Below, in pieces: positions 49,001 to 51,160 of a DNA stretch of 64,000 bases; within the stretch, counting starts at the first letter, position 1, and every line of letters starts with the position of its first letter. The position numbers were made by a program, and so were the translations under genes. The DNA is from Clostridia bacterium (GTDB lineage Bacteria; Bacillota; Clostridia; Christensenellales; CAG-1252). The notes below the pieces were generated by a model, which had not been told where the DNA came from, did not search any database, and saw only the letters and a list, made by a program, of their open reading frames with translations. Location: the NCBI GenBank assembly GCA_017394805.1, contig JAFPXC010000026.1, positions 43,798-107,797 of the forward strand, given 5' to 3'.

Positions 49001-49823
49001 CACCAAAGACGCGTTGAGCGTCAGCCTGCTCAAGGTGGGTACGCGTGCCTTCGTGGGCGCCAACGTGAAGACGGTGAAACTGCACGCGGATCGCTTCGCC
49101 GCCATCGAGCGCGAGGCCTTTATGGGTACCGGTATCACCTTGCTGCAAGCCAACGGCGTTACTTCGGTGGGTACCAAGGCCTTCTACGGCTGTACCGCGC
49201 TCGTCGATTTGACGATGAAAGCGGGCAAAGTCAACGAAGGCAGCACGGATTTGACCGAGGACGCGCTCCACGTGGGCGTGAAGGCCTTTGAGGGTTGTAC
49301 CTCTCTCGTCTCGGTCAGCGGCCTCACGGGTGCGGGCTGGTACGACGTGGATTCCTTCAAGAATACGGGCGTAACGGTGCTGGTGCTCTCCAATATGGTC
49401 GTGAGAATAGACGAGGGCGCCTTCAACAAGGTGACCGCCTTGGTCATTCCCGATATGCTGTATGCCGCCGCCGTGTCGGCGAACGCCTTTGCCGCCAACG
49501 TGAAGGTCTACTACATGGCCGACGAGTACGTCACCGTGAGCGCGTACGGCGAGAGCATCTCGAACGGTATCGCTACCACGGGCGCAAAGGTGTCCTACAA
49601 TAGCGACGACCACTTCAACTTCAAGGTGGTGGACGGCAAGTACCATATAGAGAGTTTCAGGTCGGGTTGCGCCGGTCACGACGATTACCACAACGGCAAA
49701 GAATTGTTCTTCGCGCCGTACTGGAACTACAACGGCGTGCTGTACGCGGTGACTACGGACGGCAGTTATACGACGGTGACGCCGGACGGCACCTATACCG
49801 AAACGGTGACTCTGCGTCCTTAA
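19029..49823 (+). CDS. Giant BspA-like leucine-rich repeat surface lipoprotein (10,264 residues)
   Basis: One uninterrupted 30.8-kb frame. The start is the ATG after AGGAGG; an in-frame ATG 57 nt earlier has no ribosome binding site and would precede the signal sequence. Residues 1-26 are a signal sequence ending AVAVAC (Cys27), a possible but not perfect lipobox. Residues about 30-765 hold around seven Ig-like/MBG-like domains, most with G-x-[FL]-x-W. Next come LRR_5/BspA (Treponema-type) repeats of about 23 residues, pattern GAFxGCxxLxxIxIPxxVxxIGxxAF; 12 counted in residues 800-1250 suggest around 200 overall. Ten modules open with Cys-Phe...His-x-Cys-x3-His. Non-LRR inserts lie at about 27100-27760, 30400-30760, 35640-36700, 39790-40730 and 45180-45670. 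There is no LPxTG, SLH or C-terminal membrane anchor. BspA-like proteins bind host proteins or other microbes; the ligand here is unknown. Confidence 0.93.
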   Translation: MRRHLRVMIYCLVVVLLVATAAVAVACKKTVTPTLNATDVVETYDGQPHTVHCSTSEGDLGWTGVSNANWTVDYYDEKGDLIAEEAPIYAGTYTASITLRASGYGMTSTEATVKIEKAEPNVKSWPSLVVNPYEINYGEQLDSSSKTLSIVRVNDSAVVADGNGSPVAGNFGWASVTPTVNVSAYDVIFTPSGDVADKTSPAHNFRTVSMNAKVSRRLPVTVLPVTPTMVTEPTLPTGVQRGVKLSSISMSGYKFAMVAADGTETAVAGTLFWGYLNTDETINRKYIAMDENNSPLVEVDNRYTDQNGDIHVGYPAVFVPKDSVNYNLQQLYIKIIVNPLVATFDDASLFQGVTAAPIRFGQPLRAAVLSNNGRGRCDQENGEGTFMWDDSMYVVGTNTPVPDYVPDTTTTEDNPLYFDVRFVPDHPEYVTSAVYRVAVTVLPAEASVDVLPAVSNQVDYNATLEACTLSGGKMVYDRFVEYAYDQATDTWYNRYEKEEIYGVFRWADPNRRPDSYPADVNNVDTYFCEVVFALNVPADAEYYVIPENITVPVQVKKTQLNALTNLPTLSATFGTPLAEVTFPVYTATADRVDEHGERVYDPISGEPYTINVYGELVWKDPALYHVGDRDTFWAIFRPSTEYGMYAEREVEIRVRSTPADIDLGLSVLPKMATRLEVGTTLSDAWFTGEEPGYVDMTGVRLYVRGYTQGASTTLIPITGYFYWEYTREVTPAVTSYEAYFQPADEYRGKVNPFTFSISIDLVTDSSCFVIETSTDGTAVIKGLVAHTCAGGHADLVIASTVKSEGQTYTVTGIAAGAFAGQTGLRSIELPETLTAIGEGAFRGCTSLTAVVIPSQVERIEASAFRGCTSLASVENGSVKLNKIGEFAFAECNALTAFAISSGVTDVGAGAFMGCGNLRTLTVDISNGGYFVQDGALYKRIEGGLMLHTYLSGNARFTFKLPAEEGRSVVSIGSYAFASSDNVLQEVVGTKVRTVGSHAFDGCNSLRHLYLMDESLLSAAGAVSWADVFAGVGNLTVYGSLEAGEIATGLAAQTNVTYKRWTLDAVLNYVKNDDGCTVDGFAEDATEADIALVEDLIVPAVGVIVETDGEGQPVEKRYPVTEVRGFGYNNVIRRVVLPESVVKVVSNAFYECRSIAEVVFFEGLTSIGDEAFFNNISLTELYIPASVQDLGKRAFGNCRNLAGITFAADCDSFGDNAFVDCNAGLLIYGPAKKADGSESNLAEYCAKYELAFNLYTPTSCFVYSKTAAGDAIVIEGLRNHVCNGHEEVRIPVSIGGLPVTRIAAGAFQGATDVEVIYVPAGVNYIGIDAFAGCVSLRNIVIDEGNTFYAYVATYNDDGSIQTAALMNAMRNRLIAYLPISSATAYTVPDAVKIIDDSAFANATNLRSVNIGVGVNTIGNNVFAGSAVTEIVVGGNANFAFENGILYNADKTQLVVYLPACMTAYVTVPAGVRSIGRYAFAGNNVLQSVVFEGRVNEIGEYAFANCYQLFSVSAHDSIAAIRSSAFAGCANLVCLYIEGDCSEIAKGAFDNAENLVIYSPNGSTLEVLCEDQYNYVACDSVRLFYYEQSYGNNVVLTGINRVDYPEMDMRVVLPSYIDGKAVTTIGDEAFIEAYLGTGSSVKRLREIFIPSTVTAIGARAFYGASMLDSIYFDGDIDKVGDKIRVGTDAFSRLSGNVSVTVPNDTTNIYAYFEDLFASPVANGVISFHGEGICYNIKVNREDGVAVSATVLGLLNHICKYSHTRITVPATFTVYENVGGEQVAIEVPVTEIAENAFKGSRVINVTLPQTITKISQYAFADCQRLQFIYMPGVTEIGAYAFRNCERLSTVTLNDGTKTIGKRAFAGCTNLQQVFVKGDFLSSGAADTDGGPIKYSAFINEDNSPLRFVMFVPEAYYNKYGNEYLLDSDDVKVKLYVETINNLTNTQGIVLKPWKGYEGTDNLVTIDGFVLQLDDETLTATVVGYRGDATTAVVPARFYYVKDEGGVKTYVQYVVNAIGDAAFTDKEGNTVGRLEEVVLHENITSIGARAFFNNTALCTITIPASVNYIGERAFYGCVKLTEMYFAADVAVIGQSVVYQNVELKVYGPNAGNVYDTFARYEFVKYNNVTDPECFAMRLDEDSNTYAIVGVKNHYCQLGHVNVVIPSYYRGKAVTVLDATAFNGQSEMYSLVIGAGIKTIASGAFAGCTSLTEISVDRNNTNFAVIDQALTDTQGKVMYICMTSSAAYTIPSSVTTIKAGAFRGSGVVELALTSTVSTIETGAFTGATKLTTIMGLGMNANFAFADGALYAKSGDAVVGLLMYLSTAKAESFDVPKTVAYVSDYAFQGATALRQVTFYANARMGVDVFDGTDLIVYGVGDCYDVQYACMTEDVAFRRTIDPAYYVLSDVQGEGVSLDGINVPRDESIEESVVYVPAYIGGAKVVRVGYAAFDGMGYDYVDGIVLPDTVKTIGENAFRDSRFKGIVLGAGVTAIGAGALESGYLRDVYILGDARLYDGAFLSYDQDETLCVYYYGDKAAAAEYFAGEDYLSVAKIKNVCAFDLSAMNDEQINALAYEFEVNERGNGTEVAEVIGLHQGVSVVDPAILTVPSVYYRYEKRLVYAVEGDETSDVIGVVADATPYPVVAIGEMAFAYLDRIIKVKLPDSVTTIGTGAFTGCGSLSDIEVPAGSDYRFDKLYGVVSLGLPDEAAVQGVYYKADINFGKEEKIATVDGRDVRTTVLLLDEDWVRSLATSDRLNDVNVLYLTMADGSTAELHLFTRTGSAVYNNDEVLYTFSDGYAVIRHGVLDMTRVVNVYACVSIDYEQDVTSLRVRKAALDAAVDNANDPAKHSLTVTYLADDRLTSLDYAWNKDGDDMTWTNANGVVTVAYREGILFGTKEREGVYRTEVVRDSLVVYLSVNTATEYTVPDTVRTIEAGAFYNIDNLKRLTLGAHVEAVGENAFVGMTSLQAFRVDAANTHFRTDSSGVLHQIKDNGKQALVSYPAAIVSQLYLIGSDADVDEIKSGAFAYANNLYDLYVESFVTTVGTESDLFFGVTLLPDSKRLSVQMPKRVRFNGEEWVLDTAGYDLYNYFRELEELGAVVLDLHTHKDCFTYDEAGNVTGLTEHECVSDHFDVVVPSYSNGKPIQGIGEYAFKGEFIRSFTVLSKSRYFTIGAGAFSDCDALREIVVPETTGYVFDRGVLYFEHTLHTVLASQDYYEIRLALNEVDAADMAVTISEESSELAGTDTVLHILTVTGIDMVYPAAFAGNDYVHVIFLSDAVKQVGEGAFSYCTSLERIDIPRTSTYYTFSNGVLFDYSKQILHTVLYRRTMDLYDSLFVVTNDASDSANNVQKIGARAFEGTNVARISLPATLKDIGDHAFADMYYLTYIYFESSVDNINFETGVDIFGYYDKGELHNQIVAYGPAGTNPESTSSYVEKYSNICRYFFEAYFGDMTDVDVLKDMQWYTSAASSLPAVYKPWTDFTKFDYEYDEENKTAHVVRLNTTPHPDYVEGTEEIVVPMFTYLNDTEGARAGYRITSIGSTAFVGHGEIKSLTLLYNVKSVEEGFMKGAVNVTELIIQDNDNYFVEIEGDERNAKVTMFSSGYHTLMAFLPFGTGNYTVRNGVERIAAAAFAYSHLNNVFVYGSVTEIGAGAFACCNSMNTITIQDANSRYTFADYTLYYTLDDSGNTMLHTYLARGNGINRTYTVPQRVTQINDYAFEGNFNLNTIRLPEYPVGDEVRSVRYVGEHAFAGMTAVNQIIFEGYTVVSQAVDEDADGAIELAAEDSDIRFVLVGARRSFAFNEDFAQAWKDLDTLYLRVLLPSGEEYTLYYDGSETPDGDYFTYSLTGERLEMVDENGVVTQKTVKHVYNKYAPGTQYVFLTIHYDDKDYAFDYTVEVEPFVDTFGGLNKPVTVYAPVDSDLWHQATMNANVNYVGFTPKTALNWTVVKRDNRDAVVVEGYGENVVAVYAKEDYREGAYTVRGDLSTLIVPMYINNMPVYAVADEAFHSTDEAYKAAAAYDVAELPFDYDNREAFVDFVANNDYGEAVRKAMLHARLEKVITLSNLQSVGAGAFENLSNLTSVTICNTLVDMGAGAFAYDDKVQEVNVVNNGYFFMEGPALFADGGRTLHTLFDGLITEYYYETTREATKVGARAFDGIEKLEYVTLPVYTQSVGELAFANMPNLEEIYFINNITLPANAFQGTMVGFTVYAPKGDALAIYCNTYGYNYVAWTSEANFSYTVRNNAVTITKLKGTAEGGSSLTDIVIPMYIGGVKVTTIAAEAFVMTSSQAIKSIIIPTSVTTIGRAAFSGCTSLASIIIPYSVTSIGDSAFAGCSNLLEVVFVNDVESVGSNVFASVSANLIVYYSSVHTTGTARTSNIVAYATREGLTVNKGTPSTCFNYTTYTTAGGESVVRIDSIKKHVCGYNHAAIVIPDYVGGKRVTRLSDGALSSNPDMRSVTLGAFIQDVGVTTFSGCKQLETLKISEKNEYLSYAAGGIYTADGTKLLLVVSALVGDGAFTTTDVTTTISAGAFKDTDVKSVTLGAAVENIQSGAFASCAKLTSIAVAEGNRYYASQDGVLYNNIFSILVAYPSGREEESFTVPNSVISISAGAFTGSTKLRSVTIGTGIRVIGNEAFVDCSSLYDVQVLGDLTSMGADVFDGCNEQLVVSSVYSGSTLALYCVNHIIEFRVATPLNYFVTSTTNMAEGTIAIVGWNDVASLENVHDLLIPMYINNKRVTVIGDRAFQNNQNVKSVIFPNTVQSVGVAAFAGCSNLSSMVVGKGLRSVLNNAFYNCADLDTVYFMGEDVNFYVDVFEGVNLAECEAYVDALSRGTAIADLPMTAKLTALGFNVSDLEYSSCFRTSAKNGHELIINGLKDHVCPVSHSLIVIPSVIMVNGEANTVTEIAPGAFADERSADLVKISIPSTVTFIGEGAFAGCSNLLEIDLTGNRNYVFESGALYYNNKSELHTYLPSSSALTFTVPSQVSTIYDYAFANAVNLTAITFVKDVNVGKGVFDGLSNNVRIFGPMWYDKDNKKYSHLYASFAIEYLCMRNSTPDDDGYYKQANMGFYADGANYLDAPLPGGNVIVPVFTADNFDDFTLIADNFKYEYLEDDTVRITEYTENDESIIVPQYINERLVTVIGADVFRGKAAATVILPDGLTTIEAYAFADCANLERIVFPASMRVIGDFAFLNCTSLYEAYFVGEVGQLGENVFANTYAMSYTTSLGTESYKIAIFGPAGGYLSSYFDSTNSFNEGTNFNCFEWELSAGGNEVVITGIKAHNCYGSHDVILIPDTINGKPVTALADDLFRGNSSVSRVKLPKNLKVINDNLFGDCSNLTMVNIPNGVTEIGAKAFYNCVSLRTFVLPDSLTAIGAYAFANCHALGADITTVEGEEVGGVVLPESITRLSEGMFENCYNLVMLRMSNKIRVFPARFLKNTRALKTIRVFDLLTENTLPKDIYELGAEAFRGSLYPSVAVAIHAYGWQTLGDKAFADTAISDFVFGSISKLGVGVFSNCPKLQLSQNTTDVSPNYWVENGILYESFTMPNVASTDAVSANASEANLTVNENGTGDATPGLLAASDNVGNFTFDAHPKPANVNDGADVTGLSAEEIARDFDKSHIDNTTERYYYKEANREIVESSIEVYFEGDSKSVKPSHVDINPIYDANSRITQYNVIVYVDADTLSAKLAGGSFSATVTFDYTYLAHVTYTRKEYGFWGNELSMHNGWASESERKTGSAEAGLGSNVEVGTLVGAAYTQEFDVSGVPVADSFQELEMGASETSFDNCFEYVNASGRVRLKAEGFSKLDTTESDLSLRLQFRNAAGDLQFYYAKFNCAVRLTSVKVLSALHTVPASTTLEDTIDKKEFDDGFNFYYDETSGKYYYNGAQATFSNGILVNSELYGDISVRKALGKDKVRSVHTIRAFAFEGCFNIRRLLIPATVQDIEEGAFINVTNLIEMGTENEKFKVLKIDMNHNQYAYVGGALLQTNYDDAGNVIYDAEGNTTYTLISFLSTSAVETYAIPTFARDGYAVTAVGAYAFAYNKRLTSIDLGNVTYVGEYAFADCALTTVTMPASIEYVGAHAFDGCPLVSVYFPEGVVNNTGVEVTEDTMAERMHEFMGDAIFGDNVNVYLYSPLAVSPTNILSSYAAMYKPLDEVKALTYKRISAIADFTYEVVDDTIRINRYVGTGVKDIEVPDMIDGLPVTAILAEAFINKTDLERVYVPVSVMAIGNRAFYGCKNLTAVYVEGVVTDLGSDIFAQCDFDDPEDVNKVNVFGVVATELEDYCNNNEISYNVGSYVGCFHIIAKDVAGNVTYWIDGLNNHNCNTSHKYITIPTAFNGKAVAGIEENAFRGKDIVTVTVNAGQKDFTIKEGAFQGCANLTSVFLLGEHGYETIVEECAFDDYASGVTVYVNHGGAFFYDDTSDCLRRAHIEAVNVKDDFVIEPVTGGVSIVRVGSNVITADNNRIRIPNQIDGKNVVAIGDQAFVGQTELKTVVLGAYVTSIGWHAFEDCTKLSYVYLPDSLRTIGRNAFSGCTSLTSLIVPAKVTDIGDEAFSGCTALKQLRICGYPEVGGGLLDGIRQRGFVQIHKDNAYLTRYFRNNYSIKATYIEDLSNAEKCVECLTYEVVLDDEELDDCVIITGVKSHTGCAMGNHKNLVIPAAIGGLPVLKIQERAFSGNEILESITIDNTTVNNGRNTTGIVIGEGAFEGCVNLGRAVLGKVEEIATAAFRNCTVLSSITMSAARNTVIGTRTEGVGITYEVASVFEGCTNLSQIEIDNKTYLTQNKDVRYYSANGALYSNDNILLYVYRISEGTYAPDSARKIADGAFSAGGNVKNLVLPKTIEEFDCNVLLNAESGQLYVHLTDIYVTVDVTAAVPAHIRLVNAKVLKDNGVTVHYPIDPADPTHETVEADDADIKKVSYVPQEMFDFSVRVEDMEEGEIYRNKDLYYNYRKDSTAWAATVGNFSLASDSVYAIRSYQVFRKVGGNEWYRYADDQMTDVTASILDDMIVRDDRLYTFNRSLDLTKPVVVEEGDVKKYFGELYSRYFALIKSGNVYSAAYVYTRMEGDQEKVYTFANGAFKEENGDAVYLMHTAKLVTTVDVITGETYLYYLRASDGAMVKAAFAIDYDEAADEEWYMRTVSATGNATLTEVNVVGGYVFAGVEKQKTDVVGSDAYMTTAELYRKVLVHVLEGTVSVGYGYMDADGNVYRLKSGVLTLVNEANTVYEIDQAVVGKTTGSVISIKNLEDPNWENNERCYNDVNLPEYAYINGVSYKVVEIGEYGFQGSKVKSITVSGNVTTVAKGAFKGSEHLSEVYFEDSVVRLGADIFAECDSLTTVSIGQNVSTIDGNLFSDRKYTLTKSGSDYYIYTYKKVGGVYERVDLSVSISENNQHFVAKNQMILSKDGSVLYALYGIGGDIVKDELNPTDLSKYRREVLGKVVADSKIKSISFELDESLGISVIKEGAFRSAKYAVGTSTAYIGITDVVLPSTVRALEAGAFDYMPDLASVTIGGEPTDMGYDEDTRLTVFGVENEENTKAHSKVFTVLGIEGSMVETYCAAHGFAYRAVVAVDNFYVSEYKVNNVTTGIIITGVADKSKVKSNMIIPAYLTYNDTEYPVKAIGRAAFYGISAIKTLVLPDTITEVGNSAFAELRNLQTAIFLGSGGTIANLAFAYDTALKEVHFCDDPDEPDANVTNIFKGCNRNLVIYTTYPDFFAGQQLDGTHKVAGKLIEKTTADTSTTVVASDLNKNETVVTDIKSGATAAVGGKYKGEVDLPKYIRGAKVVGIDIAAFSLKTGGSAMTKLTIPDSVRYIAGGSFADATALSEVVLPSSVKLVGANAFKMVRDDFRVYLNGNVELDGVAFSANKTVTIYASSNIRIFVKTASGAYFSGFDQLGNEITGKVDADGNPVGVSVTDYCRWMNLKGGNCTYTPVVYSDTAYFETEIINGLEIEITGVTDLGKAEKYLVVPRYINGYKVTTLGDGALAHCDNLVNVSLPEDLTAIGDYVFVGTFENVTAEEKAEYVAKYNATSYYEVTFRNPSCDFLLFISPIGDYRMITNSKKGDNPVGDKLENVTHIYAVLPTTTATTYSLKTDVVYIAEGAFAGSGIESFSGSNSHGYSVYKSTALVRDKVTLLAVSPIAADANVPAGITTIGAYAYYNFANEAVTSINLGNLLSEVGEGAFEGAKYVANYQIGSDSLLEIAARTFYGNKALKSMPYIASLRVIGAGAFAESGLTDLNNMPDDLFTISAGAFSGCTALKEIALPANVTHIGEGAFRGCINLSSFTMSNEVEYIGAYAFAETGLETISLPEAVTEIAEGLFADATALTSIEAEGQITSIGEAAFRGATSLTGVPAALMDTVAYLGEYAFAESGIRSITIGQLVTEVPAYAFYKCKYLTDVSLPATITSIGDHAFDGCNGKADASIEGLTVVFDYRSSGTPVVNVVDENEETVRTHVIRTIRNNNVYVVVDGYELRVFGGRMTVGGKVTKTTEVKYEDGTKALVAEVGDMTVRYYEGKLYVTGGSTLNVGWGVTDVQFGINVTTIGEFAFADCSLTGLLIADGVETIGRYAFRNNVNLQSVEIGGSLEKMGDGVFSGAVNLAVINVSSRNTTFTNMGDGVLYSREIDEYTGLYTGNVILNIYPAGLVPSTADGAYVLPDNTVAIMARAFEYSKLVSVNIPDSVREIGEGAFAGASQLSSVFFDGDVERLGSDIFDGVSFRYYWAADGIYVWDENFDFVSLYEAAADGAYALENGKFNCLYSPVANGAFVFVDGEYVAYTATNPVHQGRQRYTRRSPLAGAARYNKRYDLEYVESDVGDYIKENGVYTSVYTEDEEGGYVLGEYGYERYDESNPAHADVTRYSIRPVADNVKRYAKAERFNLNNLVVDVPADSNLYDAFKGLDGYYCLDKGVDVTSCDALGIVVTEHTAKADFVYVEEDKVTIKGLASTFRSDVLVVPAFINGKVVAKIGDFAFRDAGITNFVMGRYVESIGQGILYGNRLTDVSVAAIPNADYNGWDDSEPYFVNEHFRVAEGNAEDGAPYKTLVGTVSGLNTLIVYLVNNTAERFVLPKDIAAIGYGAFAYNGNLKHVELHDDLGDIAPYAFAYCDKLGAKDDPTDEEEVAQPVVIPRSVGYLAEGVFAGDVALTAVYAYTGTAIAARAFSGCLSLQDIGWYTSSGEGVLYVDGNYLFDGDNGLLYAYEDSRWTLHTFLSTSRLLKNGTVILPEQFAVAGTTQDAIYDITAIGAYAFEGAIDDLEKLVVTYNPKDRNVLVGEGAFVGSAITEFHFEGIVNAYYSNVFDAGVKKVYLPFNSPIGTTLSEGVRTYVSNRYDLSYEASADAVTVVGLSTAVTSKDVVIPYYVEGKEVVALADYTATGDAEKDGKVVAFAGSDIRSLTLLDNIAAIPESYFAGCAYLHTVDLSKSEIEVISAEAFLGCTSLASVSLPTGITAIGDRAFAGDAALTTLPEHKYRNLQSVGDYAFANTGLVRIDLWAGVKNIGAYAFANTEGKGKVKTLDVIYSVESIGEGAFQGHPDLKYVHFQGHNDESLVATKPAMPEGKHVFDKVDGIQVKIPANATALYDYFVGLGYVDSGDNQNLFLYTPASYFVKTKVYDEWGNEGYVLDGIKAAYKNEVTRVYFPDQIEGLPVVGVSSGFGATLGAVTLVEFNTDLATIGEGAFKGVATLATVVFGTKNASKLVSVGDYAFFGTAVAKLTLRSEVLDTIGAYAFANTALTSVEIERVVNIGDFAFAKVDTVESEGKLVATKVNEDAALKTVDVNVDGGSVGRYAFAYKTAFEDVNLDGSIDTIGEGAFAWSNLTADTMPTDKLVDYVRHIGAFAFANTNVVKVPANVETIGRFAFARGLLVNGATGTMPYAADGVYGVTAVNKDTLATTLDKVTINSAVRVEEGAFSGTSITSLSMGAGLAYFAASRYETDDLDAALIYGALEETVKLQKITVVEGDCYVVKKGALYRYDDLDAATLIKYPAAGDEVNMVTKDALSVSLLKVGTRAFVGANVKTVKLHADRFAAIEREAFMGTGITLLQANGVTSVGTKAFYGCTALVDLTMKAGKVNEGSTDLTEDALHVGVKAFEGCTSLVSVSGLTGAGWYDVDSFKNTGVTVLVLSNMVVRIDEGAFNKVTALVIPDMLYAAAVSANAFAANVKVYYMADEYVTVSAYGESISNGIATTGAKVSYNSDDHFNFKVVDGKYHIESFRSGCAGHDDYHNGKELFFAPYWNYNGVLYAVTTDGSYTTVTPDGTYTETVTLRP

Positions 49824-49833
49824 ACGAAAAAAC

Positions 49834-49868
49834 GGGCAAGTCGGGCGCACCCAACGCCCGATTTGCCC
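49834..49868. terminator. Strong hairpin after the giant gene
   Basis: A 14-bp stem with one G-T pair: left arm 49834-49847 (GGGCAAGTCGGGCG), loop CACCCAA, right arm 49855-49868. There is no T-run downstream on +, but six A precede it, so it reads as an intrinsic terminator on the - strand and probably as a 3'-end structure on the + strand. Confidence 0.55.
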
Positions 49869-49892
49869 CGAATCAATCGAAGGGCTTGCGTA

Positions 49893-49921
49893 TTGACAAG
49901 CAAGCCCGTTGGGTATATAAT
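49893..49921 (+). promoter_or_regulatory. Perfect-consensus promoter of the pilus operon
   Basis: TTGACA (49893-49898), 17 nt, TATAAT (49916-49921). The -35 lies in the loop of a perfect inverted repeat GGGCTTGC (49882-49889) / GCAAGCCC (49900-49907). The predicted transcript starts at or within a second hairpin ATGATAC-TTT-GTATCAT (49927-49943), followed by GGGAG/CTCCC (49946-49961) next to the GAGGAG ribosome binding site. Confidence 0.88.
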
Positions 49922-49972
49922 TAAAGATGATACTTTGTATCATTGGGGAGTTTCGGCTCCCGAGGAGTAGGT

Positions 49973-51151
49973 ATGCAAAAATACTCGTATGTAGCGCTCA
50001 CGCCCGAGGGTAAGACCGTACGCGGTACGATGATTGCCCAGAGCGATGAGGAAATCAAGCAGTTGGTTACCAAAAACGGTAACTACTGTTTGTCGTTCAC
50101 ACGCTTGAAGGACGAGTCCAAGGGGCAAAAGGCGCTTCCCATCAAGGACGTCATCAACTTTTGCTCGCAACTTGGCTCTATCCTCAAAGCGGGTGTGCCT
50201 TTGGCTACGGGACTCGATATGTTGTATTCCAAGACGGAGAAGAAAAACGTCCAGAAGATTATCGGCAACATATACGAACTCGTGCAGAAAGGTAACTCGC
50301 TGTCCGACGCGTTGACGCGGCAGGGCAAGAGTTTCCCGCCCATGATGATCAATATGGTCAAAGCAGGCGAAATGAGCGGCGATTTGGACGCCAGCCTCAA
50401 CAAGCTGGCCGAGCACTTCGACAAGGACGTCAAGCTGCGCAACCAAATCAAATCGGCCACGCGGTACCCCAAGATGCTGGGTATCATCACCTTGGCCGTC
50501 GTCATTTTGCTGTCCACGTTGGTCTTGCCCAACATGGTGCAGGGCTTGGATAACATACCGCCTACCACGCAGTTCTTGCTGGGGTTCGCCAATTTCATCA
50601 TCAAGGATTGGCCCTATATCCTCATCGCGGTGGTGGTGCTGTATCTCGTCCTACCTATGATTAAGGAAATCCCCAAGATTCGATTTGCGTTGGACAAAGT
50701 CAAGTTGAAGATACCCAAAGTGGGCAAGTTGGTGCGTATGATCTATACTTCGCGCTTCTCCCGCAACCTCGCCACCTTGTACGAGGGCGGTATCCAACTC
50801 ATCGACGCGATACAGATGTCCACCCAAATCGTCGGTAATAAATACGTCGAACAATGTATGCAAGAGGCCATCGTCCGCGTGAAAAAGGGCGAGCCTATGA
50901 GCAAGGCCATCGCCGCGGCGGGCGTTTTCGACCCCTTGCTGACCTCTATGTTGTTCGTTGGCGAGGAGTCGGGCGTGCTGTCCGACGTACTCACCCGTAC
51001 CGCCGACTACTTCGACGAAGAGGCGGGCGCGGCGACCAAGGGCTTGACGGATATGTTGCAACCCGTCATGCTTATCGTGATGGCAGGCGTGATCGGCTTC
51101 GTGCTGCTTGCCGTCTTGCAACCTATGCTCAGCAGTTACGACCAAGTATAA
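49973..51151 (+). CDS. pilC: Type IV pilus/type II secretion platform protein PilC (GspF family)
   Basis: 392 residues from the ATG after GAGGAG; an earlier in-frame TTG (49943) lies in the leader hairpin and is not favoured. Two GspF domains are present: the first about 60-185 (INFCSQLGSILKAGVPLATGLDML...AGEMSGDLDASL) and the second about 265-385 (RFSRNLATLYEGGIQLIDAI...VGEESGVLSDVL). Transmembrane segments are at about 165-190, 215-235 and 360-385. It is the inner-membrane platform on which the PilB ATPase acts to assemble pilin subunits. It is the first gene of a nine-gene operon. Confidence 0.96.
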   Translation: MQKYSYVALTPEGKTVRGTMIAQSDEEIKQLVTKNGNYCLSFTRLKDESKGQKALPIKDVINFCSQLGSILKAGVPLATGLDMLYSKTEKKNVQKIIGNIYELVQKGNSLSDALTRQGKSFPPMMINMVKAGEMSGDLDASLNKLAEHFDKDVKLRNQIKSATRYPKMLGIITLAVVILLSTLVLPNMVQGLDNIPPTTQFLLGFANFIIKDWPYILIAVVVLYLVLPMIKEIPKIRFALDKVKLKIPKVGKLVRMIYTSRFSRNLATLYEGGIQLIDAIQMSTQIVGNKYVEQCMQEAIVRVKKGEPMSKAIAAAGVFDPLLTSMLFVGEESGVLSDVLTRTADYFDEEAGAATKGLTDMLQPVMLIVMAGVIGFVLLAVLQPMLSSYDQV

Positions 51152-51160
51152 GGAGGCGCT

